The notes below the pieces were generated by a model that was not told the origin of the DNA, did not search any database, and saw only the letters and a program-made list of their open reading frames with translations. Positions 26,205 through 35,000 of a stretch of 64,000 bases of DNA are shown here, one piece after another (the first letter of the stretch is position 1; the number at the start of each line of letters is the position of its first letter). The stretch is from Pseudoxanthomonas sp. 3HH-4 (GTDB lineage: Bacteria > Pseudomonadota > Gammaproteobacteria > Xanthomonadales > Xanthomonadaceae). The DNA is taken from contig NZ_VFPB01000001.1 of NCBI RefSeq assembly GCF_006716465.1, forward strand, positions 78,483 to 142,482, in the 5' to 3' direction. Position numbers and translations under genes: made by a program.

Positions 26205-27364
26205 ACCTGGCGCTCCTGCTGCCGGCCGGCCTGGCCGCGCTTGCCGCACTGCTAGTGCCGTTGCTGCTGCACCTCGCGCGGCGGCACGAGCAGACGCCCA
26301 CCGATTTCGCCGCGCTGCGCTGGCTGCGGCAGAAGCCGAAGCCCCGCCACCGGATCCGCTTCGACGAATGGCCGCTGCTGCTGCTTCGAGTCCTGCTGCT
26401 CGCCCTGCTCGCGCTCTGGCTGGCCCGACCGGTGCTGTCGGGTATGGACGATACGCGTCCGTGGGTCATCGCCGTGCCTGGTGTGGATATCGCGACGGCC
26501 CATGGAGACATCGACGATCGGAAGGCGCGCCTGCACTGGCTGGCACCCGGCTTTCCGTCGCTGGACGAACCCGTCCCCGGCGGAACGCCCGCCATCGCCA
26601 GCCTGTTGCGCCAACTGGACGCCGAACTGCCGGCCGATACGCCACTGACCGTGGTGGTACCTGCGACGCTGCAAGGCGTGGATGCCGAACGGCCGAAGCT
26701 GTCGCGCGCGGTGAGGTGGGTGGTGGTCGATGGCGCGATGCCGGCGTCCCCCGCGCCGCCGTCGGCACCTCCGTCGCTCGTCGTGCGCCACGAAGCGGGC
26801 AACGACACCGGCCTGCGTTACCTGCGCGCTGCCGCGCTCGCCTGGCAGCCGGATCCCAACAGACCATCACCCTTGCAGATCGGCGCGCGTGACGATGCCT
26901 TGCCTGCGAATACGCGTCCTTTGATCTGGCTGGTCCCCGGTCCGGTGCCCACATCGGTCGTGCAGTGGATCGCGTCGGGCGGAACGGCGTTGTTGGCGAA
27001 CGACGGCTCGCTCGACGGCTTTGCGCCGGACGCGACACCGTGGCGCGATGCCAACGGCGCCGCCGTGGTCGAATCGGCCATCCGCGGCAAGGGACGCGTG
27101 CTGCGCTTCACCCGGCCGCTGCGACCCGATGCGATGCCGGCGCTGGTCGAGGCCGACTTTGCGCAACGCCTGCGCGCCCTGTTCGATGCACCTGTCGCGG
27201 CACCCCGTCGTGTGCGGGCCACCGACTATGCACCGGTGACCGGCGGCGAAACCTATCCCGTCGCGCCACGCGACCTGCAGCCGTGGCTGGCGCTGCTGAT
27301 CGCCCTGCTGGTGCTGGTGGAACGCTGGATGGCGACGCGACGCATGCGGAGCGCGGCGCCGTGA
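26201..27364 (+). CDS. BatA-like N-terminal double-transmembrane protein
   Basis: 387 aa. The N-terminus (LALLLPAGLAALAALLVPLL, then RRHEQTPTDFAALRWLRQ, then a second hydrophobic segment at about 60-82) is the double-transmembrane domain of BatA-type proteins. The middle is periplasmic, and there is a further hydrophobic stretch near 360. GTGA overlap with the next gene. In related operons these proteins form a membrane complex with MoxR/DUF58 proteins in envelope stress resistance; that role is inference here. Confidence 0.88.
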   Translation: MNLALLLPAGLAALAALLVPLLLHLARRHEQTPTDFAALRWLRQKPKPRHRIRFDEWPLLLLRVLLLALLALWLARPVLSGMDDTRPWVIAVPGVDIATAHGDIDDRKARLHWLAPGFPSLDEPVPGGTPAIASLLRQLDAELPADTPLTVVVPATLQGVDAERPKLSRAVRWVVVDGAMPASPAPPSAPPSLVVRHEAGNDTGLRYLRAAALAWQPDPNRPSPLQIGARDDALPANTRPLIWLVPGPVPTSVVQWIASGGTALLANDGSLDGFAPDATPWRDANGAAVVESAIRGKGRVLRFTRPLRPDAMPALVEADFAQRLRALFDAPVAAPRRVRATDYAPVTGGETYPVAPRDLQPWLALLIALLVLVERWMATRRMRSAAP

Positions 27365-29535
27365 CGCTCTCGGCGACCGACCGTCTGGTGCAGGTGCGCC
27401 GGCATGCGCTGCTCGGCCAGGTGCTGCTGGGTGCGGCTATCCCTGTGGCAGTCGGCGGCGTGTTGTGGCGCGCCGCGTCACCGGCTCTCGCGCTCCCGAT
27501 CGTCGTCATGGGCATCGCGCTGCTCGCGGTCCTCGCCTGGCGACGGACGCGCGCTTTCGACACCCCCTGGCTGGTGCGGCAGCTCGATGCGCGGCGCAAG
27601 GATCTCGACGACAGCGCCGACCTGCTGCTGACACCGCCTGCTTCGTTGTCGGCCCTGCAGCAGTTGCAGCAGGCACGCGTGCGCGAACGCCTGCGCACAC
27701 AGCCGGCGCCGGACCTGCGTACCCCGTGGACATGGGCGCGCATCGCGGCGCTGTGGATAGCGGCGACGGTCGTGATCGCAACCGCGCTGCTATGGCCCGG
27801 TCGCGCAGGCGAGCCCGGTGCGCTCCAGCCCACGGACGAACCGGCCCCCACTGCGTCGGGCATTCCGCATCTCGTCGCCCAGCGCCTGCACGTGGCGCCA
27901 CCCGCCTACACCGGCATCGCGGCGCACGACGAAGCCACCCTGGACGCGAAGGCGCCGACCGGCTCGCGATTGGCGTGGACGCTGCGCTTCGATCCACAAC
28001 CGACCGCGGCGGCGCTAGTCTTCCATGACGGGCGGCGGATCGCGCTGGCCCGCGACGGCGATACCTGGCAGGCGACCTACGTGCTGGCCAAGTCGACCTT
28101 GTATCGCGTGGTCGCCGCCGGCACCGAGGGCCAGCCACCGACGAAGCTGCGCCGGCTGGATGCGATCGCCGACCGCGTGCCGGAAGTGAAGGTGCTGGCC
28201 CCGGATCGCGGACTCAGCCTGGTGACCGTGGGGCAGACACCATGGTCGCTCGCCTTCGAGGCCCGCGACGACTACGGCATCGCACCAACCGCCACGCTGA
28301 AGCTGACGCTCGCGCAAGGCAGCGGCGAGAACATCGCCTTCAAGGAACAGGTGATGACGCTGCGTGGTACAGGGCCGGCGACATCCCGTCGCTTCAGTGC
28401 GTCGCTCGACCTGAAGGCCCTCGGCATGGCCGTGGGCGACGACCTGATCGCGCAGCTCACCGTGCACGACACGCGTTCGCCCTCGCCACAGCGCGCGCGC
28501 AGTCCAGGGCTGATCCTGCGCTGGCCGGCCGACCTGGGCCAGGAGAGCACGGGGCTGGAAGGCCTGGTGAAGAAGGTGATGCCGGCCTACTTCCGCAGCC
28601 AGCGCCAGATCATCATCGACGCCGAGGCCTTGCAGAAGCAGAAGCGCAGCCTGCCGGCGGAGCGCTTCGTCGAACGCTCCGACACCATCGGCGTGGACCA
28701 GCGCATCCTGCGGCTGCGCTACGGCCAGTTCCTCGGCGAAGAGGCCGAGGGCGAGCCGCAACCGCCGCCGACCAACGATACGGACGACGGCCACACGGAC
28801 GACGACGGCCACGACCATGCCGGCGAATCCGTGCAGGCCGATGACGGCCATGGTCATGGCGAGGCCACCAGCGCGACCGGTGCCAGCTTCGGCCGCGAAG
28901 CCGACGTGCTGGAAGCTTACGGCCACACACACGACCACGCTGAAGCCGCGACGCTGCTCGATCCGGAGACACGCGCCACCCTGAAGAAGGCGCTGGACCA
29001 GATGTGGCAATCGGAACTGCACCTGCGCCAGGGCCATCCGGACCAGGCGCTGCCCTTCGCCTACAAGGCCCTGGAGTACATCAAGCAGGTGCAGCAGGCC
29101 ACGCGCATCTACCTGGCGCGGGTGGGGCCGGAACTGCCACCGATCGACGAGACGCGCCGGCTCGGCGGCGACCGCAAGGGCATCGCGCCGCGCGCGCTCG
29201 GACCACTCGCGCGCCTGCAGGAAGACGATGCGCCGGCGCCAACGCGTGCCTGGGCCGCGCTGGCGAACGACCGCGTGCCCATGGATGCCGCCGACCTTGA
29301 TGCATTGCAGGCATGGCTGCGCAGCAACGAGGCGCGCGTGCCGGATGCGCTCGACCTGTTCGCCGCCATCGACGAAGTGCGCGGCGATCCAGCCTGCGCG
29401 TCCTGCCGGCAACGGTTGCGTGCGCTGCTGTGGGCGGCCTCGGCGCAGCCGCCCGCACAGGTGCCGAGACGCGAGGCGACGGACGCCACGGGCCGCCGCT
29501 ACCTGGATGCCCTGCGGCAGGAGCCGGTGCGATGA
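27361..29535 (+). CDS. DUF4175-like large membrane protein with His/Asp-rich insert
   Basis: 724 aa, GTG start at 27361 inside the previous stop (GTGA). Hydrophobic segments at about residues 20-37, 39-56 and 126-144 precede a long periplasmic part, as in DUF4175 proteins. At about residues 475-535 there is a striking His/Asp/Glu-rich stretch (DDGHTDDDGHDHAGES, DDGHGHGE, YGHTHDHAE) able to bind metal ions. After it comes a helical region (DQMWQSELHLRQGHPDQALP) and CASCRQR near the C-terminus. Function unknown. Confidence 0.85.
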   Translation: MTLSATDRLVQVRRHALLGQVLLGAAIPVAVGGVLWRAASPALALPIVVMGIALLAVLAWRRTRAFDTPWLVRQLDARRKDLDDSADLLLTPPASLSALQQLQQARVRERLRTQPAPDLRTPWTWARIAALWIAATVVIATALLWPGRAGEPGALQPTDEPAPTASGIPHLVAQRLHVAPPAYTGIAAHDEATLDAKAPTGSRLAWTLRFDPQPTAAALVFHDGRRIALARDGDTWQATYVLAKSTLYRVVAAGTEGQPPTKLRRLDAIADRVPEVKVLAPDRGLSLVTVGQTPWSLAFEARDDYGIAPTATLKLTLAQGSGENIAFKEQVMTLRGTGPATSRRFSASLDLKALGMAVGDDLIAQLTVHDTRSPSPQRARSPGLILRWPADLGQESTGLEGLVKKVMPAYFRSQRQIIIDAEALQKQKRSLPAERFVERSDTIGVDQRILRLRYGQFLGEEAEGEPQPPPTNDTDDGHTDDDGHDHAGESVQADDGHGHGEATSATGASFGREADVLEAYGHTHDHAEAATLLDPETRATLKKALDQMWQSELHLRQGHPDQALPFAYKALEYIKQVQQATRIYLARVGPELPPIDETRRLGGDRKGIAPRALGPLARLQEDDAPAPTRAWAALANDRVPMDAADLDALQAWLRSNEARVPDALDLFAAIDEVRGDPACASCRQRLRALLWAASAQPPAQVPRREATDATGRRYLDALRQEPVR

Positions 29536-31361
29536 ATCTGGTCGCCATCCTGCCGCTGCTGCTCGCCGTACTGCTGACGCTCGCCGTGGTGATGGCGTGG
29601 CTGCGCCTCGCCCTGTGGCGTCGCAGCGCACCGCATGACCGCCGAGGTTCGCCGACGCGCTTCGTGCTGCTGTGCCTGTTGCAGCCGGCGGTCGCGCTGC
29701 TGCTCTACTTCACCCTGTTGCCACCGCGACAGACCGCCACCACCGGCACGCTGGTGGTGATGACGGCGCGGGCGGACGATGTCGCCCTGGCCGCGACGCT
29801 GCGGCGCCAGCTGCGCGTCGCGTTGCCGGAAGCGCCGGCCAACGTCGATGCCGAACGCGTACCCGATCTGGGCACCGCGCTCCGCCGTCATCCGGAAGCG
29901 CGCGCACTGCACATCGTGGGTGCCGGCCTGGAAGCACGCGACCGCGATGCGCTCGGCGACCGCGCACTGACGTTCACCGCCGCGCCGATACCGCGCGGCA
30001 TCGTGCAACTGGCACCGATCGCGCCGGTCGCCCCCGGCGCGACCTTCATCGTCAGCGGTCGCGTGCACGATCTGCCACAAGCGACGATCGTGCTGCGCGA
30101 TCCGGCCGGCCAGCGCATCAGTGCGACGACGCCGGATGCGCGGGGCGGCTTCCGTCTAGACGGGCTGGCGCGCCTGCCGGGTCCGTCGCAGTTCCGCATC
30201 GAGGTGCTCGATGCGAAGCGTGTCGTCGTCGACACCGCGATCATGCCTGTGTGGACGCAGTCTGCACCTGCACCGCGCGTGTGGGCGCTGGCGGGAGCGC
30301 CCAATGCGGAGTGGAAGTACCTGCGCCGCTGGGCCACCGATGCCGGCATTCCACTGCATCTGCAGATCAGTGTGGGCGGCGGCCTGCAACTCGGCGATAC
30401 GCCGCTGCCGATGACGGCCGATACGTTGCGCCGGTTCGACGTGGTGCTGCTGGATGCACGCAGCGCCGCGGCGCTCGGCGACGGCCAGCGCGCGGCCCTC
30501 ACCGCGGCCATCCGCGACGGCCTGGGCCTGCTGGTGCGTGTCGATGGCGCGCTGGCGCCGGGTGCGCAACGCCTGCTCGGCCTGTCGCTGGCCGGCAATG
30601 GCGACTCCGAATTCCATCTGCCACGTCCGGCCCCCGATGACGACGCTTGGCGTGCGCGACGCGGCGCGGGCACCACGGAGGCACCGGTCGACGCGGATGC
30701 CGTGCCGGCGGGACTGCCAACGCTGACGCGACGGGCGCTGCGGACGGCGTCGCCGGAGGCGATCACGCTGCTGCGCGACGCGGACGGCACCGCGGTCGCC
30801 TGGTGGCGCGCGGAAGGCCGCGGGCGCATCGCGGCATGGACGCCGACCGATACCTACACGCTGGCGCTGTCCGGACATGCCGACGCACATGGCGCGCTGT
30901 GGTCGCAGGCACTGGGCACGCTCGCGCGCACGACGACAGACGCGGCTCTGGTCGTACCCGACGACGCGCGTGCCTCGCAGCGCGTGGCGCTCTGCGGCCT
31001 CGGCGACGACGCGCTGGTGACCGCGCCGGATGGAACCATCACCCGCGTGTTGCGCGATTCCGCCACCGGCACGGCCCGCTGCGGCGGATTCTGGCCCCGC
31101 ACGGCCGGCTGGCACCAGCTGACGATGGGCGAAGCAAGTGCGCCCTTCCACGTGCGTGCGGCAGGGGACGCACCATCGCTGCATGCCATGGCCGTGCGCG
31201 AACAGACCGGGCGCCTGGCGGCAAAACCGTCGACGGGCGAGGCTGCCACGGGGCTGGCAACGCAGGGTCCCCGTGGTGCCGCGTGGCCGTGGTTCCTCGG
31301 CTTCCTGCTCGCGGCCGGCCTGCTGTGGTGGCTGGAACGCCGCCGTCCCGTGATCGGTTAA
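29532..31361 (+). CDS. Membrane protein of the MoxR/DUF58 cluster (glutamine-amidotransferase-like middle)
   Basis: 609 aa with a 4-bp overlap with the DUF4175 gene. Two N-terminal membrane segments (about residues 5-26 and 45-64) and one at the C-terminus (about 582-600, FLGFLLAAGLLWWLERRR) bracket a periplasmic part. Its start may be a carboxypeptidase-regulatory-like beta domain (SGRVHDLPQATIVLRDPAGQ). A region around FDVVLLDARSAAAL...LGLLVRVDGAL looks like the amidotransferase-fold part of BatA-cluster proteins. Last gene of the tightly coupled run from 26201. Function unknown. Confidence 0.8.
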   Translation: MNLVAILPLLLAVLLTLAVVMAWLRLALWRRSAPHDRRGSPTRFVLLCLLQPAVALLLYFTLLPPRQTATTGTLVVMTARADDVALAATLRRQLRVALPEAPANVDAERVPDLGTALRRHPEARALHIVGAGLEARDRDALGDRALTFTAAPIPRGIVQLAPIAPVAPGATFIVSGRVHDLPQATIVLRDPAGQRISATTPDARGGFRLDGLARLPGPSQFRIEVLDAKRVVVDTAIMPVWTQSAPAPRVWALAGAPNAEWKYLRRWATDAGIPLHLQISVGGGLQLGDTPLPMTADTLRRFDVVLLDARSAAALGDGQRAALTAAIRDGLGLLVRVDGALAPGAQRLLGLSLAGNGDSEFHLPRPAPDDDAWRARRGAGTTEAPVDADAVPAGLPTLTRRALRTASPEAITLLRDADGTAVAWWRAEGRGRIAAWTPTDTYTLALSGHADAHGALWSQALGTLARTTTDAALVVPDDARASQRVALCGLGDDALVTAPDGTITRVLRDSATGTARCGGFWPRTAGWHQLTMGEASAPFHVRAAGDAPSLHAMAVREQTGRLAAKPSTGEAATGLATQGPRGAAWPWFLGFLLAAGLLWWLERRRPVIG

Positions 31362-31420
31362 CGACTCTCGAATGTCAGATACGTAATCTTTCCTCCAGAC
31401 CCATCCTTCCGGAGTTCCGC

Positions 31421-31786
31421 ATGATCCGAATGGCGATCCCCGCCCTGTTGCTGACCCTCTCACTGGCCGCGTGTTCAGCACCCGATACGGACGAGCAGAC
31501 CGCCGCCGCGGAGCAGTCCCAGGCCGCCGCCAGCGAGGCCGCCACGCCACCGCCCGCGGAACCGGCGCCGACCGAACTCGCCGGCACCTGCGACGACACC
31601 CAGGCGCAGTGGATCATCGGCAAGATGCCCAGCGAGAAGGACATCGAGCAGGCGAAGACGGACAGCAAGTCGACATCCGTGCGCGCCCTGAAGCCGGGCG
31701 ACGCGGCGACGATGGACTTCAACCCGGACCGGCTGAACATCATCCTCGACGACAAGGGTGCCGCGACCTCGGTCAACTGCGGCTGA
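31421..31786 (+). CDS. I78-family peptidase inhibitor lipoprotein
   Basis: 121 aa. Lipoprotein signal with lipobox LSLAAC-S (about residues 15-20), then an Ala/Pro/Glu-rich linker. The I78 inhibitor domain (about 56-121) shows GTCDDTQAQWIIGKMPSE, SVRALKPGDAATMDFNPDRL and terminal VNCG; the two Cys should form a disulfide. I78 proteins inhibit serine peptidases, so it may protect the periplasm from the cell's own secreted proteases. Good RBS (CCGGAG) before ATG 31421. Confidence 0.9.
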   Translation: MIRMAIPALLLTLSLAACSAPDTDEQTAAAEQSQAAASEAATPPPAEPAPTELAGTCDDTQAQWIIGKMPSEKDIEQAKTDSKSTSVRALKPGDAATMDFNPDRLNIILDDKGAATSVNCG

Positions 31787-31811
31787 GGCCCCGCTGCGCA
31801 TCCTGGGTAAC

Positions 31812-31844
31812 AAAAACCGCCCGCCGAAACGCGGGCGGTTTTTT
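31812..31844 (+). terminator. Terminator after the I78 inhibitor gene
   Basis: AAAAACCGCCCGC, loop cgaaac, GCGGGCGGTTTTTT: an 11- to 13-bp stem with a T-run. It also isolates gltB. Confidence 0.93.
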
Positions 31845-31878
31845 GTTGTCGGAAGGACGCGTTTTCAGCTCGCGAAAA

Positions 31879-31942
31879 GTTGCCTTTGCAACCATCCAGT
31901 GGCGCGCAAAAGGTGTTGTTGCGGCGTCGCAACATCTATGGT
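31879..31942 (+). promoter_or_regulatory. gltB promoter region with two GTTGC/GCAAC palindromes
   Basis: GTTGC-cttt-GCAAC (31879-31892) and TGTTGC-ggcgtc-GCAACA (31917-31934) share the half-site GTTGC, with centres 40 bp apart. The second sits directly before TATGGT (31937-31942), a possible -10; TTGTTG (31916-31921) is a poorly spaced -35. The arrangement suits a dimeric regulator of gltBD. Confidence 0.55.
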
Positions 31943-32025
31943 CTAGTCGGATTTCCGGTGACATTTCGAAGTGCCGCTGCGCGGGCAGGGCACGGTGTCG
32001 CCGTCACTCCGGTTTGAGGCAAGAC

Positions 32026-35000
32026 ATGGCCCCTCGCAATCGCCAAGGCGGCTTTGACCAGGGTCTTTACGACCCCAACGACGAACGCGACGCCTGCGGC
32101 TTCGGCATGATCGCGCAACTGGACGACCAGCCGTCGCGCGCGCTGGTCGACACCGCCATTGCCGCGCTGTCGCGCATGACCCATCGCGGCGGCGTCGCCG
32201 CCGACGGACTCACCGGCGACGGCTGCGGCCTGCTGATCCGCAAACCGGAGGCCTTCCTGCGTGCGCTCGCCGCGGAAGCCAGCATCACCCTGGGCGCGCG
32301 CTTCGCCGCGGGCCTGGTCTTCCTGCCGCACGACGACGCGCTCGCCGCGCAGTGCCGCGCCACCCTGGAAGCGGAACTGTTCCGCACCGGCGTGGCGGTG
32401 AAGGGCTGGCGCGTGCCGCCGACCAACGACGCGGTATGCGGACAGCTGGCCAAGGACACACTGCCGCGCATCGAACAGCTGTATGTCGAAGCGGGCGACG
32501 ACCAGGGCGACGACGCCTTCACGCTGGCATTGTTCCTCGCCCGCCGCCGCAGCGAACAGCAGCTACGCACGTCCGTGCCGGATTTCTATGTGGTGACGCT
32601 GTCGCCGCATGCGATCGGCTACAAGGGCATGGTGCTGCCCGACAAGCTGTCGACCTTCTACCCCGACCTGCAGCGCGCCGAGCTGGCCAGCAGCGCGGTG
32701 GTCTTCCACCAGCGCTTCTCGACCAACACGCTGCCGCGCTGGCCGCTGGCGCATCCGTTCCGCCTGCTGGCGCACAACGGCGAGATCAACACCATCGAGG
32801 GCAACCGCCGCTGGGCGCAGGCGCGCAGCAAGGTGTGGAAGACGCCGCGCTTCGACATCGGCGAGTTCGACCCGGTCATCTCGATGCACGGCTCGGATTC
32901 GCAGAGCCTGGACAACATGCTGGAGCTGCTGGTCGCCGGTGGCATGGAGCTGATCCAGGCACTGCGCATCCTGGTGCCGCCGGCCACGCAGTCGCTGGAA
33001 TTCAAGGACGCCGACCTGGCCGCGTTCTACGAGTTTTATGGCCTCAACACCGAACCGTGGGACGGTCCGGCCGGCATCGTCTCGATGGACGCGCGCTACG
33101 CCGCCTGCACGCTCGACCGCAACGGCCTGCGCCCCGCGCGCTGGATGCTGACCAGCGACCGCCACTTCATCGTCGCCAGCGAAGCCGGCGTGTGGGAAGT
33201 GCCGGCCGAGCGCGTCACCCGCAAGGGCAAGCTCGGCCCGGGCGAGATGATGGCGATCGATCTCAAGCGCGGCGACCTGCTGGACAGCGAGGCGGTGGAC
33301 CGCATCAACCGCGGCCGCGCGCCTTACAAGCAGTGGCTGCACCAGGGCGTCACCTACCTGCAGACCGAGCTGATCGATCCGTCGCTGACCGATGCGCCGT
33401 TCGACGAGAAGACGCTGCGCGGCTACCACAAGCTGTTCCAGCTGACGTCGGAGGAAGTCGAAGGCGTGCTGCGCCCGCTGGCGGAGACCGAGCAGGAAGC
33501 CACCGGCTCGATGGGCGACGACACGCCGATGGCCGTGTTGAGCCGGCAGACACGGCCGTTGTACGACTACTTCCGCCAGGCGTTCGCGCAGGTCACCAAC
33601 CCGCCGATCGATCCGCTGCGCGAAGACTGCGTGATGTCGCTGACCACCCAGCTCGGCCGGGAGACCAACATCTTCCACGCCGGGCCGGAAACGGTGCACC
33701 ACATCATCCTCAACTCGCCGGTGCTGTCCCAGCGCAAGCTGAGGCAGATCGTGAAGATGGCGCCGTACGACCAGAAGCACCGCTACATCGACCTGTCGTA
33801 CGACCCCGCTGAAGGCATGAAGGCCGCCATCGAGCGCATCAGCGCCGAGGTGGCGCAGGCCGCGCGCGAGGGCATGGTGATGGTGGTGCTGAGCGACCGC
33901 CGCCCGCAGCAGGGCCGGCCGATGGTGCATGCCCTGCTCGCCACCGGCGCGGTGCATCACCATCTGTGCCGCGAAGGCCTGCGTTGCGACGTCAACCTGA
34001 TCGTCGAGACCGGCACCGCGCGCGACCCGCACCACATCGCCTGCCTGATCGGTGTGGGTGCCACCGCGGTGTATCCGTACCTGGCCTACCAGACGCTGTT
34101 CGACCTGGGCCGGCGCGGCATCCTGCAGATCAAGAAGGGCGGCGAGCAAACGCAGATCGGCCGTAGCTACCGCAAGGGCATCTACAAGGGCCTGTCGAAG
34201 ATCATCTCGAAGATGGGCATCTGCACGATCAGCAGCTACCGCGGCGCGCAGCTGTTCGAGATCGTCGGGCTGGATCCGGAGGTCGTCGACCTGTGCTTCG
34301 CCGAGACGCCGTCGCGGATCGGCGGCGTCGGCTTCGAGCGGCTCGACCTGGAAGCCCGCCAGCTGGACGCGCGTGCCTGGAACGACCGCGAGTCGCCGGA
34401 AGTCGGCGGCCTGCTGAAGTACGTGCACGGTGGCGAGTACCACATGTACAACCCGGACGTGGTGATGACGCTGCAGCGCGCGACGCGCACCGGCGACGCC
34501 CGCGACTGGCAGGCCTATGCAGATGCGGTGAACTCGCGGCCGCCGTCGGCGTTGCGCGATCTGCTGCAATTGAAGAAGGCCGACACACCGACGCCGCTGG
34601 ACGAGGTGGCTGACGCTTCCGACCTGCTTCGCCGCTTCGACACCGCGGCGATATCGCTCGGCGCGCTGTCGCCGGAGGCGCACGAGGCGCTCGCCATCGC
34701 GATGAACCGCCTGGGCGGCCGCAGCAACTCCGGCGAAGGCGGCGAAGATCCCGCGCGCTATGGCACCGAGAAGCGCAGCAAGATCAAGCAGGTCGCGTCC
34801 GGCCGCTTCGGCGTTACACCGGAATACCTCGTCAACGCCGAAGTGCTGCAGATCAAGGTCGCCCAGGGCGCCAAGCCCGGCGAAGGCGGCCAGCTGCCCG
34901 GCCACAAGGTCAACGAGCTGATCGCGCGCCTGCGCTACGCCAAGCCCGGCATCGGCCTGATCTCGCCACCGCCGCACCACGACATCTATTCGATCGAAGA

